IMG/VR virus record: IMGVR_UViG_3300047562_002030
Span: 1-25,655 of that record
Origin: a virus
Length of the DNA: 25,655 nt
Direction: 5' to 3' (one strand)
Shown here: one piece after another, positions 1 to 6,660 of the stretch
How the letters are laid out: every line of letters begins with the position of its first letter
Position numbering within the stretch: position 1 is the stretch's first letter
Position numbers and translations under genes: made by a program
Notes under the pieces: generated by a model
Seen by the model: the letters and a program-made list of their open reading frames with translations, nothing else
Database searches by the model: none
Told to the model about the DNA's origin: nothing

Positions 1-2
1 AT

Positions 3-155
3 CATAGGATCGAACTAGAACCGGGCGTTACTTGCTGGACACTGTTTATGCCGGGGCCACATCGCAAAGAATGGGGATTCGATGTAGAAGGTCGCTGGGT
101 TAAATGGGACGATTATCTAAGGATGCGATATGAAAAAGTTAGTGCTGGACAATAG
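3..155 (+). CDS. C-terminal end of a conserved phage protein, possibly cupin-like (5' end outside window)
   Basis: An open frame enters from the left edge and stops with TAG at 153-155, leaving about 50 residues. The visible part holds the string PGPHRKEWGF followed by a Trp-rich stretch ending near WDDYL. From memory this Gly-Pro-(basic)-x-WGF pattern occurs in small phage proteins thought to be cupin-like, but nothing catalytic can be judged from the tail. It overlaps the next gene by 26 nt in a different frame, as is usual in this gene-dense strand. The frame, composition and downstream coupling support a real gene; the function is a guess. Confidence 0.55.
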   Translation, partial: HRIELEPGVTCWTLFMPGPHRKEWGFDVEGRWVKWDDYLRMRYEKVSAGQ

Positions 156-675
156 AGAAGTACAAAATCTCACAAGCAAGATCTGCAGAGAGATATCTAC
201 AGATCCGTGGACACCTGATATCATCGTAGGAATCAATCGTGGCGGATTGGTTCCTGGCGTTTTAATTAGTCATTGGTTTGATTGTAAACATGTTCCTTTG
301 ACTGTGAGCCTGCGAGATCACGAGGATTGCGAAAGCAACCTTTGGTTAGCTGAAATGGCGTTTGGCTATCATAGAACGGACCTACCAGAACCTGCATCAA
401 GCAATCCAGCTCTCCGTAAAAACATTTTAATCGTTGATGATATCAATGATTCAGGTGCAACATTTAACTGGATTATGGAAGATTGGCCCAGCGGATGTTT
501 GCCTAACGATCCTGTTTGGAAAGATATATGGGGCAATAATGTCAAATTCGCCGTGTTAGTAGATAATCTCTCCAGCAAATGCGAACGCGAAATGGACTTC
601 TGCGGTATGGAGATCAACAAAGCAGAAGACGATGTTTGGGTAGACTTTCCTTGGGAAGATTGGTGGACTAAATGA
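130..675 (+). CDS. Phosphoribosyltransferase (type I, PRPP-binding)
   Basis: A 181-residue protein of the type I phosphoribosyltransferase fold, which moves a phosphoribosyl group between PRPP and a nucleobase. The core is visible: a strand-loop at residues 30-40 (DIIVGINRGGLVPG) and the PRPP-binding motif at about 98-111 (NILIVDDINDSGAT), with the usual hydrophobic strand, two acidic residues and small residues. This arrangement resembles hypoxanthine/xanthine phosphoribosyltransferases, suggesting purine salvage in the cytoplasm of the infected cell, though the base specificity cannot be read from sequence. The ATG at 130 is preceded by TAAGGA six bases upstream. The stop overlaps the start of the following micro-ORF (ATGA). 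Confidence 0.85.
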   Translation: MKKLVLDNREVQNLTSKICREISTDPWTPDIIVGINRGGLVPGVLISHWFDCKHVPLTVSLRDHEDCESNLWLAEMAFGYHRTDLPEPASSNPALRKNILIVDDINDSGATFNWIMEDWPSGCLPNDPVWKDIWGNNVKFAVLVDNLSSKCEREMDFCGMEINKAEDDVWVDFPWEDWWTK

Positions 676-782
676 TGGGATTGAGATTGGCACTAGCTCG
701 TTGGATACTAGGCAAACACTGTGGCTGCTATGCCATGGGCTACCATAAATTGTGTGATTATTCTAAGAGAGTGAAAAAATGA
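672..782 (+). CDS. 36-residue Cys/His-rich micro-protein
   Basis: A short frame of 36 residues that exactly fills the space between two genes: its ATGATG start overlaps the stop of the phosphoribosyltransferase and its TGA overlaps the ATG of the next gene (ATGA), so both junctions are coupled. GGTGG lies five bases before the start. The C-terminal half has Cys17, Cys19, Cys28 with His16 and His25 (KHCGCYAMGYHKLC), a spacing that could bind a metal such as zinc. It is basic at both ends. I recall similar tiny conserved proteins in marine T4-like phages but cannot name a function. The start could also be the second ATG at 675. Confidence 0.6.
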   Translation: MMGLRLALARWILGKHCGCYAMGYHKLCDYSKRVKK

Positions 783-994
783 AAGTAATGTTAAATTGTA
801 CAGATAAGGGCGTAGACGTTGAAGCAGATATTCTTAGCCACAAAAAAGGCCAATTCCTCGAAGTAGCTATAAACACTGTTAAACTCCGAATGGTTTACAT
901 GAACAAGGCCTATGTAGGGTCAATGGCTGGTCTAGAATTTGTTGTCCGCGAAGAGCGAGTTCCTGAAGAGTATCGCAAGGAGTGGTCTCGATGA
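779..994 (+). CDS. Small conserved phage protein, unknown function
   Basis: A 71-residue protein with no recognised domain. It has an alternating hydrophobic/polar pattern suggesting a small beta-rich fold, a central AINTVKLRM segment, and an acidic/basic C-terminal tail (EEYRKEWSR). There is no signal peptide or membrane segment. It starts with ATG overlapping the TGA of the micro-ORF and ends with TGA overlapping the ATG of the HIT gene. The start is preceded by AAGAGAG about five bases upstream. It is probably part of the same translationally coupled run; no role can be assigned. Confidence 0.75.
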   Translation: MKVMLNCTDKGVDVEADILSHKKGQFLEVAINTVKLRMVYMNKAYVGSMAGLEFVVREERVPEEYRKEWSR

Positions 995-1389
995 ACGATC
1001 TAGCTAAAGCAGTACCGTGGGAAACTAACAGTATTGACGAAAGCAAAGGAGCACCTTGGACCGAACTTGAAATGGAAGACATCCATGTCAAAGTGTTCCG
1101 AGATATCTATCCTGTCACAGAAGGACATCTACTGTTCGTGCCTAAATATAATACCATCGCTGTGCTCACAGACGCTATGAACAGTGCCGTCCAATACGGT
1201 GCTCGAAAAGTTATGGATAAGGAATGGGACGGATACAATGTAGGTATCAATATCGGAGAAGCCGCAGGACAGACCTGCACTTGGCCTCACGTTCACCTTA
1301 TTCCTCGACGTAATGGGGATATGGCTGACCCTCGTGGTGGGGTTAGACATGTAATACCAGAAAAAGGAAACTATAAACTATGGAAATGA
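991..1389 (+). CDS. HIT-family (histidine triad) nucleotide hydrolase
   Basis: A 132-residue protein of the HIT superfamily, whose members hydrolyse or transfer nucleoside phosphates such as dinucleoside polyphosphates. Features seen: GHLLFVPK at about 45-52, the helix and NVGINIGEAAGQT stretch at 83-95, then TWPHVHLIPRR at 97-107 and DPRGGVRHVIPEK at 113-125, which is the usual C-terminal signature. The triad normally reads H-x-H-x-H; here the first His is Trp98, while His100 (the expected nucleophile) and His102 are kept. ATG 991 was chosen because AAGGAG lies eight bases upstream and it overlaps the previous stop; an in-frame GTG at 982 has no ribosome site. Cytoplasmic. Confidence 0.85.
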   Translation: MNDLAKAVPWETNSIDESKGAPWTELEMEDIHVKVFRDIYPVTEGHLLFVPKYNTIAVLTDAMNSAVQYGARKVMDKEWDGYNVGINIGEAAGQTCTWPHVHLIPRRNGDMADPRGGVRHVIPEKGNYKLWK

Positions 1390-1589
1390 GACAACAACTT
1401 ATCGAAGCTAGCAAAGAACACTTCCGTGCTCATATTACTAAACATCAAATGAACATCGAAGTTATGTTAAATAATCCTACCGCTATACACGAACACAGCG
1501 ATATCATGGAAGCGATCGAAAAGGAAGCAGGTTATATCGCCGAATATATGGACAAACTAGAAGTCATGGAAAAGTATTTCAGTGAATGA
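1380..1589 (+). CDS. Small helical conserved phage protein
   Basis: A 69-residue, probably all-helical and charged protein of unknown function. It is rich in Glu, His and Met, with a second half (IMEAIEKEAGYIAEYMDKLEV) that reads as an amphipathic helix. I recall similar short proteins in marine T4-like phages. Two in-frame starts are possible: ATG 1380, ten bases after AAAGGA, and ATG 1386, which makes an ATGA overlap with the HIT gene stop; the first is given. It overlaps the following GTG-started gene by 8 nt. Confidence 0.75.
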   Translation: MEMRQQLIEASKEHFRAHITKHQMNIEVMLNNPTAIHEHSDIMEAIEKEAGYIAEYMDKLEVMEKYFSE

Positions 1590-1785
1590 GGTATTGATCG
1601 CCTGGAAGGCTGGTGATACCGTTACAAAATGGAGTGATCATTGTGCGATGATCATAGAACATTTTGGATTACCTGGTGGCCGATATAGTACAGAAGTCTG
1701 TGCTGATTGGATGAGTTTTAAATTTCTAGACGAAAAGGATGCGTTCTTATGCAAGATAATGTTAAGCGAACATCTTGGACACTGA
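1582..1785 (+). CDS. Small conserved phage protein, unknown function
   Basis: A 67-residue protein with a GTG start at 1582, inside the last codons of the previous gene; the only nearby ATG in another frame stops at once. The sequence has a Trp/Cys/His-rich character (KWSDHCAMIIEHFGLPGGRY, then a short strand and FLCKIMLSEH), looking like a compact alpha/beta domain. No known motif, signal or membrane segment is seen. Its last 37 nt overlap the following AbrB-like gene in another frame. Function unknown. Confidence 0.7.
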   Translation: MNEVLIAWKAGDTVTKWSDHCAMIIEHFGLPGGRYSTEVCADWMSFKFLDEKDAFLCKIMLSEHLGH

Positions 1786-1931
1786 CTGTCGATGAAGATC
1801 CCGAAACCGGTGACGGTATCTTGACCTTTCCCGAGGATCTTTTAGAGGCGGCAGGTTGGAAGGAAGGTGATTGTATTGAATGGATCGATCTCAAAGATGG
1901 CTCTTGGCAATTAAAGAAAAAGAGTGTATAA
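1749..1931 (+). CDS. AbrB/MazE (SpoVT-AbrB)-like small protein
   Basis: A 60-residue protein whose pattern matches a swapped-hairpin AbrB/MazE domain: a first strand (SWTLTVDEDPETGDGILTF), then PEDLLEAAGWKEGDCIEW at 28-45 (the usual proline, helix, then GW-x-GD turn and strand), and a final strand WQL with basic end. Proteins of this fold bind DNA as dimers, as transcription factors or antitoxins. No toxin gene is adjacent, so an antitoxin role is not supported; a small phage regulator or structural version is more likely. The ATG is nine bases after AAGGA and lies inside the previous gene. Confidence 0.65.
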   Translation: MQDNVKRTSWTLTVDEDPETGDGILTFPEDLLEAAGWKEGDCIEWIDLKDGSWQLKKKSV

Positions 1932-1937
1932 TTAGTT

Positions 1938-2807
1938 ATGGAAAAAATTAAAATATCAGAATGCTTTTATAGCATACAAGGTGAAGGCCGCTTTATGGGT
2001 GTGCCCTCTGTATTCATGAGAACATTTGGTTGCAATTTTCAATGTGCTGGCTTTGGTCTTCCTAGAGGAGAAAAGACCACAGAAGTAGATCCCATCGCTG
2101 CCAATGTTGAACTGTACAAGAGCTACGAAGATCTTCCACTGGTAAGTACAGGCTGTGACAGTTACGCATCGTGGCATCCAGCGTTTAAACATCTATCACC
2201 GTTTTATACCATCGACGAGATCGTAGACAAGATCGTAGGAACACTGCCTTACAAAGAGTGGCGTGACGAGCATCTAATCATCACAGGCGGCGAACCTTTG
2301 CTGAAGTGGCAGTATCTGTATCCGGAACTGTTGAGCCATCCTAAGATGCAGAGTCTCAAAGAACTGACATTCGAAACCAACGGTACCCAGGCACTAACGG
2401 ATGAGTTTAAGACTTGGATACATAGAGAATGGCATCACGATGGCACGATCAATCCAGGTCGTGGTCGAGACACATTTACTTTCTCTGTGAGTGCTAAACT
2501 GCCTTGCTCAGGCGAAGCGTTTGAAAAGGCTATCCGTCCAGAAGTCGTAGCAGAGTATGAAGAATACGGATATGTCTATCTCAAGTTCGTTATCGCTAAC
2601 GAACAGGATGCAGAAGATGCCGAATGTGCTATCGGTGCATATCGGGCTGCTGGCGTAACTGGTCCTGTGTATTTCATGCCTGTGGGCGGTACTGAAAGTG
2701 TTTATCACATGAATAATCGTGCTGTTGCAGATCTAGCGATGAAGCGTGGGTATCGCTATTCGGATAGATTGCAGGTACCGTTGTTTAAAAATGAGTGGGG
2801 AACATGA
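1938..2807 (+). CDS. queE: 7-carboxy-7-deazaguanine synthase, phage type (QueE)
   Basis: A 289-residue radical SAM enzyme that in the 7-deazaguanine pathway contracts the ring of carboxytetrahydropterin to CDG, the precursor of preQ0, queuosine and deazaguanine DNA bases. The diagnostic start FYSIQGEG is at 10-17, GVPSVFMRTFGCNFQC follows, and GGEP is at 117-120. The [4Fe-4S] cysteines are unusual: Cys32 and Cys36 are in place, but the CxxC position reads CAGFG, and the third Cys is probably Cys73 in the STGCDSYASW loop, as I recall for other phage QueE proteins. No QueC, QueD or FolE gene lies in the window. The product could feed phage DNA modification or alter host physiology; not decidable here. 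Confidence 0.85.
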   Translation: MEKIKISECFYSIQGEGRFMGVPSVFMRTFGCNFQCAGFGLPRGEKTTEVDPIAANVELYKSYEDLPLVSTGCDSYASWHPAFKHLSPFYTIDEIVDKIVGTLPYKEWRDEHLIITGGEPLLKWQYLYPELLSHPKMQSLKELTFETNGTQALTDEFKTWIHREWHHDGTINPGRGRDTFTFSVSAKLPCSGEAFEKAIRPEVVAEYEEYGYVYLKFVIANEQDAEDAECAIGAYRAAGVTGPVYFMPVGGTESVYHMNNRAVADLAMKRGYRYSDRLQVPLFKNEWGT

Positions 2808-3238
2808 TGTTAAAAAAATTACTAGGCATTGACAAAATCGAGCAAGATCTAGAACAGGCTAAAATGGCGTTGGAAGAAGCCAAAGCTAAACAGATTGAAG
2901 CAGAAAAAGCTGCTGTTCTTGCTCAGGAACAAGAAGAATTATCTAAACTTACCCCCAAAGATCGTGCTACACGTAAGAAAGAACCGTGGGTTGGTGTATT
3001 AAACACACATGTAAATTCTGATAATGTTCGCAACGGCTTTTTTGAGCTTGATTGGAACGAGCATTTTGTGTTGAAATTGAAGCAAGAAGGATATGGTGCA
3101 GATGGTGATAACGATGAAGAGATTGTAGATCGTTGGTTCCGAGAACTCTGTGCTAATGTGGTAGTAGATGGTGATTATGGCGGTCCTGTCAATTCTGGAA
3201 TTATTGATATATCAAAGATTAAAAAAGATAATCAATGA
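2804..3238 (+). CDS. Conserved phage protein with N-terminal coiled coil
   Basis: A 144-residue protein in two parts. Residues about 10-50 are a Glu/Ala/Lys/Gln-rich heptad-like helix, predicted coiled coil. Residues about 55-135 form a conserved domain beginning KEPWVGVLNTHVN, with FFELDWNEHFVLKLKQEGY and EEIVDRWFRELC; I recall this domain in marine T4-like phage genomes without a known function. The ATG at 2804 (ATGATG) overlaps the QueE stop and follows a GGGGA stretch; an in-frame GTG at 2795 is less likely. It overlaps the next gene by ATGA. Possibly a virion or scaffold-like component, but that is speculation. Confidence 0.75.
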   Translation: MMLKKLLGIDKIEQDLEQAKMALEEAKAKQIEAEKAAVLAQEQEELSKLTPKDRATRKKEPWVGVLNTHVNSDNVRNGFFELDWNEHFVLKLKQEGYGADGDNDEEIVDRWFRELCANVVVDGDYGGPVNSGIIDISKIKKDNQ

Positions 3239-3939
3239 TCAATATAAAATTTTTTGGTACGATGGAAAATATGAGAAATGATTTAGCTCTATTTGAGTTA
3301 GATCCTCTTTTATTAAAACCAATAAATGCTATCAGTTATCTTTCTAAGAAAAACAAATTAAACTCTTTTTCTTGTCCTGCTGTACAATCTTTTTTAAAAA
3401 ATATGTTTTACATATGCAGTCCGATTGATTTTAGCATCATCAGAGACGAGCAAGGCATGTTTTCGATTATCAATAGTAGAAATCCAGATCTAGATTTGAG
3501 CAGCTTTCTGTTTGTAAGATATCCAGAACAGGAATTATTAGACAATAATCCAATGCTAACTATCCATTTACAGTACGTTTTTGTCAACGAACACGATAAT
3601 ATCGAAATGCAGGTGTTAGATGCTCCTTTAACAAACTTGCCGTTGGCGAATATGCCTGGAGAATTTAATATAAGCAAATGGATACGTCCGACTAATTTCT
3701 GTTTCTTTTTAGATCCGTTCATTAAACAGCTAAACATCAAACGAGGTGATCCGTTATATGCAGTTAAATTTAAAACCGATCAATCAATAAATTTGGAAGA
3801 AATCATCGACGATTCGGAAAGAACCAAGATTTTGGTAGAACAAAAGAAGGCTTTATCATTGAAAAAATATTATCCTTATGCTAAACTAACAGATATGTAC
3901 GATATGTTTAAATCAAGAATGAAAGCGATTTGGAAATGA
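3235..3939 (+). CDS. Conserved phage protein, unknown function
   Basis: A 234-residue protein with no motif I can name. It has no signal peptide or membrane helix; it alternates hydrophobic strands with Pro/Asn loops, and the C-terminal 40 residues are basic and helical (LKKYYPYAKLTDMYDMFKSR). Its length and position between a conserved phage protein and the RNase H-like nuclease suggest it belongs to the core gene set of the phage. It starts with ATG overlapping the preceding TGA without a clear ribosome site, so translation is probably coupled, and its own TGA overlaps the ATG of the nuclease gene. Confidence 0.75.
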   Translation: MINIKFFGTMENMRNDLALFELDPLLLKPINAISYLSKKNKLNSFSCPAVQSFLKNMFYICSPIDFSIIRDEQGMFSIINSRNPDLDLSSFLFVRYPEQELLDNNPMLTIHLQYVFVNEHDNIEMQVLDAPLTNLPLANMPGEFNISKWIRPTNFCFFLDPFIKQLNIKRGDPLYAVKFKTDQSINLEEIIDDSERTKILVEQKKALSLKKYYPYAKLTDMYDMFKSRMKAIWK

Positions 3940-4925
3940 GCACTTATATTTTAGTTGATACTGCTAATACATTCTTTCGTGCTAGGCATGTAATCAACGG
4001 TGACGCTGATATTAAACTCGGGATGGCGTTCCATATAACCCTAAATTCTATTCGTAAAGCCTGGCAGCAATTTCAGGGTAGTCATGTAATCTTTTGCTTA
4101 GAAGGTCGTTCTTGGCGTAAAGACTACTACGAACCCTATAAGCGCAATCGATCTGACGCTCGTGCCGCACTCAGCGAACGTGAACAAGAAGAAGATCGTG
4201 TGTTCTGGGAAGCGTTTGATACTTTCAAAGAATTTATCAATGAAAAGACGAATTGTACAGTATTACGTCACGAACAGTTAGAAGCGGATGATCTTATCGC
4301 AGGTTGGATACAGAGTCATCCTGATGACGAACATGTGATTATCAGTACCGACACAGACTTTGTTCAACTAATTGCTCCCAACGTCCGACAATATAACGGT
4401 GTTATGGAAACCACTATTACCCACGAAGGATATTTTGACGATAAGGGTAAACCTATCACTGATAAGAAAACTAAAGAGGCAAAGGCCGCTCCTGATCCCG
4501 AATGGTTGTTGTTTGAAAAATGTATGAGAGGTGACAGCACCGACAATGTCTTCAGTGCTTATCCAGGAGTAAGAACAAAAGGTTCTAGTAAGAAAGTTGG
4601 ACTAGCTGAGGCTTTCGAGGATAGAAATACCAAAGGATTTGCATGGAATAATCTTATGCTACAGCGCTGGACTGATCACGAAGGTAAAGAACATCGTGTG
4701 TTAGAAGATTACGAAAGAAATCGCAGACTGATCGATCTTTCTTATCAGCCCGATCATATTAAAGAGATTATCGCTACTACTATTGCAGAAGCGACCGGTG
4801 CAAACAAAAATATCAGCCAAGTCGGCATTAGGCTAATGAAGTTTTGCAATCTTTACGATTTGAAAAAAATTGCAGAGCAGGCCCAATCTTATGCCGAACC
4901 ACTCAATGCGAGGTACACACTATGA
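3936..4925 (+). CDS. rnh: T4 RNase H / FEN-type 5'-3' exonuclease
   Basis: A 329-residue 5' nuclease of the FEN family, like T4 RNase H, which removes RNA primers and 5' flaps during lagging-strand replication. The metal-binding residues are visible: Asp8 in ILVDTANTFFR, the WRKDYYEPYKRNR bridge at about 60-72, EADD at 116-119, STDTD at 137-141, and MRGDSTDN at 197-204, followed by a glycine/lysine-rich helix-loop-helix segment (GVRTKGSSKK) that binds DNA. ATG 3936 was chosen since it overlaps the upstream stop; a TTG six bases earlier adds nothing. Coupled by ATGA to the next gene. In T4, rnh sits among replication and late-transcription genes, consistent with the setting here. Confidence 0.88.
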   Translation: MSTYILVDTANTFFRARHVINGDADIKLGMAFHITLNSIRKAWQQFQGSHVIFCLEGRSWRKDYYEPYKRNRSDARAALSEREQEEDRVFWEAFDTFKEFINEKTNCTVLRHEQLEADDLIAGWIQSHPDDEHVIISTDTDFVQLIAPNVRQYNGVMETTITHEGYFDDKGKPITDKKTKEAKAAPDPEWLLFEKCMRGDSTDNVFSAYPGVRTKGSSKKVGLAEAFEDRNTKGFAWNNLMLQRWTDHEGKEHRVLEDYERNRRLIDLSYQPDHIKEIIATTIAEATGANKNISQVGIRLMKFCNLYDLKKIAEQAQSYAEPLNARYTL

Positions 4926-5398
4926 CAGACTTACATGCTAAACCGATCATCGATAACAAATTTTGGATCGTCGAGAAAGATGGAGAGAAATTTGCTACGC
5001 TAAGGAAAGAAGAAGATAATAGATTTGTTCTCAGCAACAAATTAGGAATTAAAATTTATGACGACAAAGAAAGTCTCGTTCGTCAATTTGGAAAAAATTT
5101 CTTTGTTGCAAAAGTTATCAAAGAAGCCGATGATGCTGAACCTAACGAGATACACGGTTATCCTACTAGCTGTCATCCTCATAATGCTATGTTTGATATC
5201 AAAAGAAAATTTGCTTTGTTTACTAAAAGTGAAGATTCAAAAAGTCTATACTGTGCTGGTTATTATGTAATTAAATTTGACAAAGGATGGGTGAAGAGTT
5301 TCTGTCCGAAACTAATCACACTACAGAGATATCCTTACAAAGGTCCTTTTAAAACAGAGCTAGAGATGAAACAGGTATTGGCCAATGTCTCAAAATAA
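4922..5398 (+). CDS. Conserved phage protein, unknown function
   Basis: A 158-residue protein starting with ATG 4922, which overlaps the nuclease stop (ATGA) and follows a GCGAGG stretch; a longer frame from 4844 lies wholly inside the nuclease gene and is not used. The N-terminal half looks like a small beta domain (KFWIVEKDGEKFATLRKEE, then RFVLSN and IKIYDDKESL); the second half has a CHPHN segment and two Cys/Tyr-rich strands, ending in a helix (LEMKQVLANV). I recall relatives in marine T4-like phages but no function. Overlaps the next gene by 14 nt. Confidence 0.75.
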   Translation: MTDLHAKPIIDNKFWIVEKDGEKFATLRKEEDNRFVLSNKLGIKIYDDKESLVRQFGKNFFVAKVIKEADDAEPNEIHGYPTSCHPHNAMFDIKRKFALFTKSEDSKSLYCAGYYVIKFDKGWVKSFCPKLITLQRYPYKGPFKTELEMKQVLANVSK

Positions 5399-5633
5399 CA
5401 TTCCGACAAGATTGCCTACTGTAGAAAAGCTGGTACAAAGAGTCGCCCAGGCAGAAAAAAGCCAGCAACGTGAGATAAGAATGACCTTACAAGAAGCTAA
5501 AGACCTAACCTACGAACTAGCAATTTTAACCAGCAAGCTAGGGGTCACAGTACAAGAAATTCATGCTATGTTAAAAGATATAAGAGAATCAACTTCTAAT
5601 ATAGATGTAAAATTCGACGGCGGATCATTTTAA
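5385..5633 (+). CDS. Small helical phage protein
   Basis: An 82-residue protein, mostly helical between residues 10 and 68 with a heptad-like pattern (VEKLVQRVAQAEKSQQREIR and a second helix), then a short tail DVKFDGGSF. It has no Cys and no membrane segment. In T4 the gene after rnh and dsbA is the small late-transcription co-activator gp33, whose C-terminus binds the sliding clamp; position and size fit loosely, but I see no sequence motif that proves it, so the name is not given. Start ATG 5385 lies inside the end of the previous gene. Confidence 0.7.
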   Translation: MSQNNIPTRLPTVEKLVQRVAQAEKSQQREIRMTLQEAKDLTYELAILTSKLGVTVQEIHAMLKDIRESTSNIDVKFDGGSF

Positions 5634-5639
5634 ATCGAT

Positions 5640-5647
5640 GATAAATA
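5640..5647 (+). promoter_or_regulatory. T4-type late promoter motif (7 of 8)
   Basis: GATAAATA differs from the T4 late promoter consensus TATAAATA only at the first base. It sits in the 44-nt gap before the gene at 5678, one of the few real gaps on this strand. A start of transcription about six bases downstream would leave a leader of roughly 25 nt carrying TAGGAA upstream of the ATG. A gp55-like sigma factor would be needed; none is in the window. Confidence 0.5.
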
Positions 5648-5677
5648 TATACGCGGTTAATGTAGGAACCAGTATAT

Positions 5678-5962
5678 ATGAGCAGACCAAAGCCTAATAT
5701 TATTTTAGAGCATACAAATAAAGACAACTATAAAGTTGAACAAATTTTAGAAAGCGAAGCCATCTGGGCGGTATTCTATAAAGGAAAGCCTTTTAATCTT
5801 AAAAGTGGTAGCATGGTCGCTAGTTATCCGGGACCAAAATATAAAAAAGTAAGTTTTTCTAATCCCGGTCATGCTCACAATCTCGCTAAAAAATTAAACA
5901 GACTTTTTAAATGTCAAGACTTCACAGTTTACAAACTAACAGACGGGGAACAGGTCAGTTAA
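5678..5962 (+). CDS. Conserved small phage protein
   Basis: A 94-residue protein with a basic, beta-rich look. Noted segments are AIWAVFYKGKPFNLK at about 30-44, YPGPKYKKVSFSNPGHAHNL at about 51-70, and a short helix then TVYKLTDGE. I recall near-identical patterns in marine T4-like phages, always as an uncharacterised protein. It is the first gene after a likely late promoter, which suggests late expression. TAGGAAC lies upstream of the ATG. It is separated by only one base from the following gene. Confidence 0.78.
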   Translation: MSRPKPNIILEHTNKDNYKVEQILESEAIWAVFYKGKPFNLKSGSMVASYPGPKYKKVSFSNPGHAHNLAKKLNRLFKCQDFTVYKLTDGEQVS

Positions 5963-5963
5963 A

Positions 5964-6362
5964 ATGAACGTAAAGGATACCTATACTGAGGTATTCTTAA
6001 AAGCTGCTGAACAAGAATACACAGAAAAAACCGTAAACAATCTCAGAGCCGCATGGTGGTGGAACGTTCGAGATAAATCAGATGGTGGACTTAGACTAAC
6101 TGAGGCTGCTTTAAAATTTATAGAAGAGCGTGCCGAAATAAAAACTTATCGGGTAGAATTTCCAAAAGAATTTAATATAACTCCTCAGGTTTTATTATGG
6201 TTAGATCAATTTATCGAATCTCCGTATTACATTGATCGAAAATCTATAACAGTCCTAAGAGAAAAATCAGCTTTTGAACTTTATCTATTCTCAGGAGATG
6301 TTCGAAAAATGGGTTATACTAAAGCCATGGCGAAAAGGCTTAGCCAAGAAATTCCACAATAA
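5964..6362 (+). CDS. Conserved phage protein, unknown function
   Basis: A 132-residue protein with a Trp-rich N-terminal part (NNLRAAWWWNVRDKSDGGLR at about 25-44), a middle segment with EFPKEFNITPQVLLWLDQF, and a C-terminal part reading FELYLFSGDVRKMGYTKAMA. It is strongly patterned and I recall it as conserved in marine T4-like phages, but no function is known to me. There is no membrane segment despite the Trp cluster. It begins one base after the previous stop. Confidence 0.78.
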   Translation: MNVKDTYTEVFLKAAEQEYTEKTVNNLRAAWWWNVRDKSDGGLRLTEAALKFIEERAEIKTYRVEFPKEFNITPQVLLWLDQFIESPYYIDRKSITVLREKSAFELYLFSGDVRKMGYTKAMAKRLSQEIPQ

Positions 6363-6373
6363 AATAATCACTT

Positions 6374-6381
6374 TATAAATA
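6374..6381 (+). promoter_or_regulatory. T4-type late promoter, exact TATAAATA
   Basis: An exact match to the T4 late promoter consensus in the 22-nt gap between two genes. In T4 the start of transcription is about six bases after the motif, which here falls near 6387, on the start codon of the next gene (ATGATG at 6385-6390). It must therefore give either a leaderless message for that gene or mainly serve the genes from 6660 onward. Confidence 0.65.
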
Positions 6382-6384
6382 TTC

Positions 6385-6660
6385 ATGATGATTGATTTAA
6401 ATCCTTTAGATGTGTTAGGAAAAAGAAAATTAGATATCATGCCTGTTCATTTTAAAAAAACAAAGATATCTGTTTTTGAACTAGACATGTCCGATTTAAT
6501 AAATTGGATCACACAACGGCTAATTGGTCGATATTGTATTTCGACAGAACCTTGTATTGATTCGAACGGACAAGTAAAACTAACAACATTTTTAGGTTTT
6601 GAAGATCAAAAAGAATTGACATATTTTATTCTTGCATGTCCATATTTAAGGAGAAACTAA
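6385..6660 (+). CDS. Small conserved phage protein
   Basis: A 91-residue protein of unknown function. The part from about residue 22 onward (KKTKISVFELDMSDLINWIT, then RYCISTEPCID and a strand-helix end) looks like a small alpha/beta domain. No ribosome site precedes ATG 6385 or 6388, and the exact late promoter lies just upstream, so translation may start near the 5' end of the late transcript; an internal in-frame ATG at 6439 is a weaker alternative. Its TAA overlaps the ATG of the next gene, which has its own strong ribosome site inside this gene. Confidence 0.7.
   Translation: MMIDLNPLDVLGKRKLDIMPVHFKKTKISVFELDMSDLINWITQRLIGRYCISTEPCIDSNGQVKLTTFLGFEDQKELTYFILACPYLRRN

Noticed and set aside
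1749-1931. Antitoxin of a toxin-antitoxin pair
   Set aside because: The fold is AbrB/MazE-like, but neither neighbour resembles a toxin; the upstream gene overlaps it in another frame and the downstream gene is QueE.
1926-1937. A -10 like TATAATTAG just before the QueE start
   Set aside because: No matching -35 region is visible at the usual distance, and such strings occur by chance in DNA this AT-rich; too weak to list as a promoter.
1938-2807. Anaerobic ribonucleotide reductase activase (NrdG) instead of QueE
   Set aside because: NrdG is about half this length and has a compact CX3CX2C motif; the FYSIQGEG start, length of 289 and GGEP position fit QueE.
5385-5633. Naming the 82-residue protein as late-transcription co-activator gp33
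   Set aside because: Position after the RNase H-like gene and size fit, but no clamp-binding or polymerase-binding motif could be recognised, so only the possibility is mentioned.
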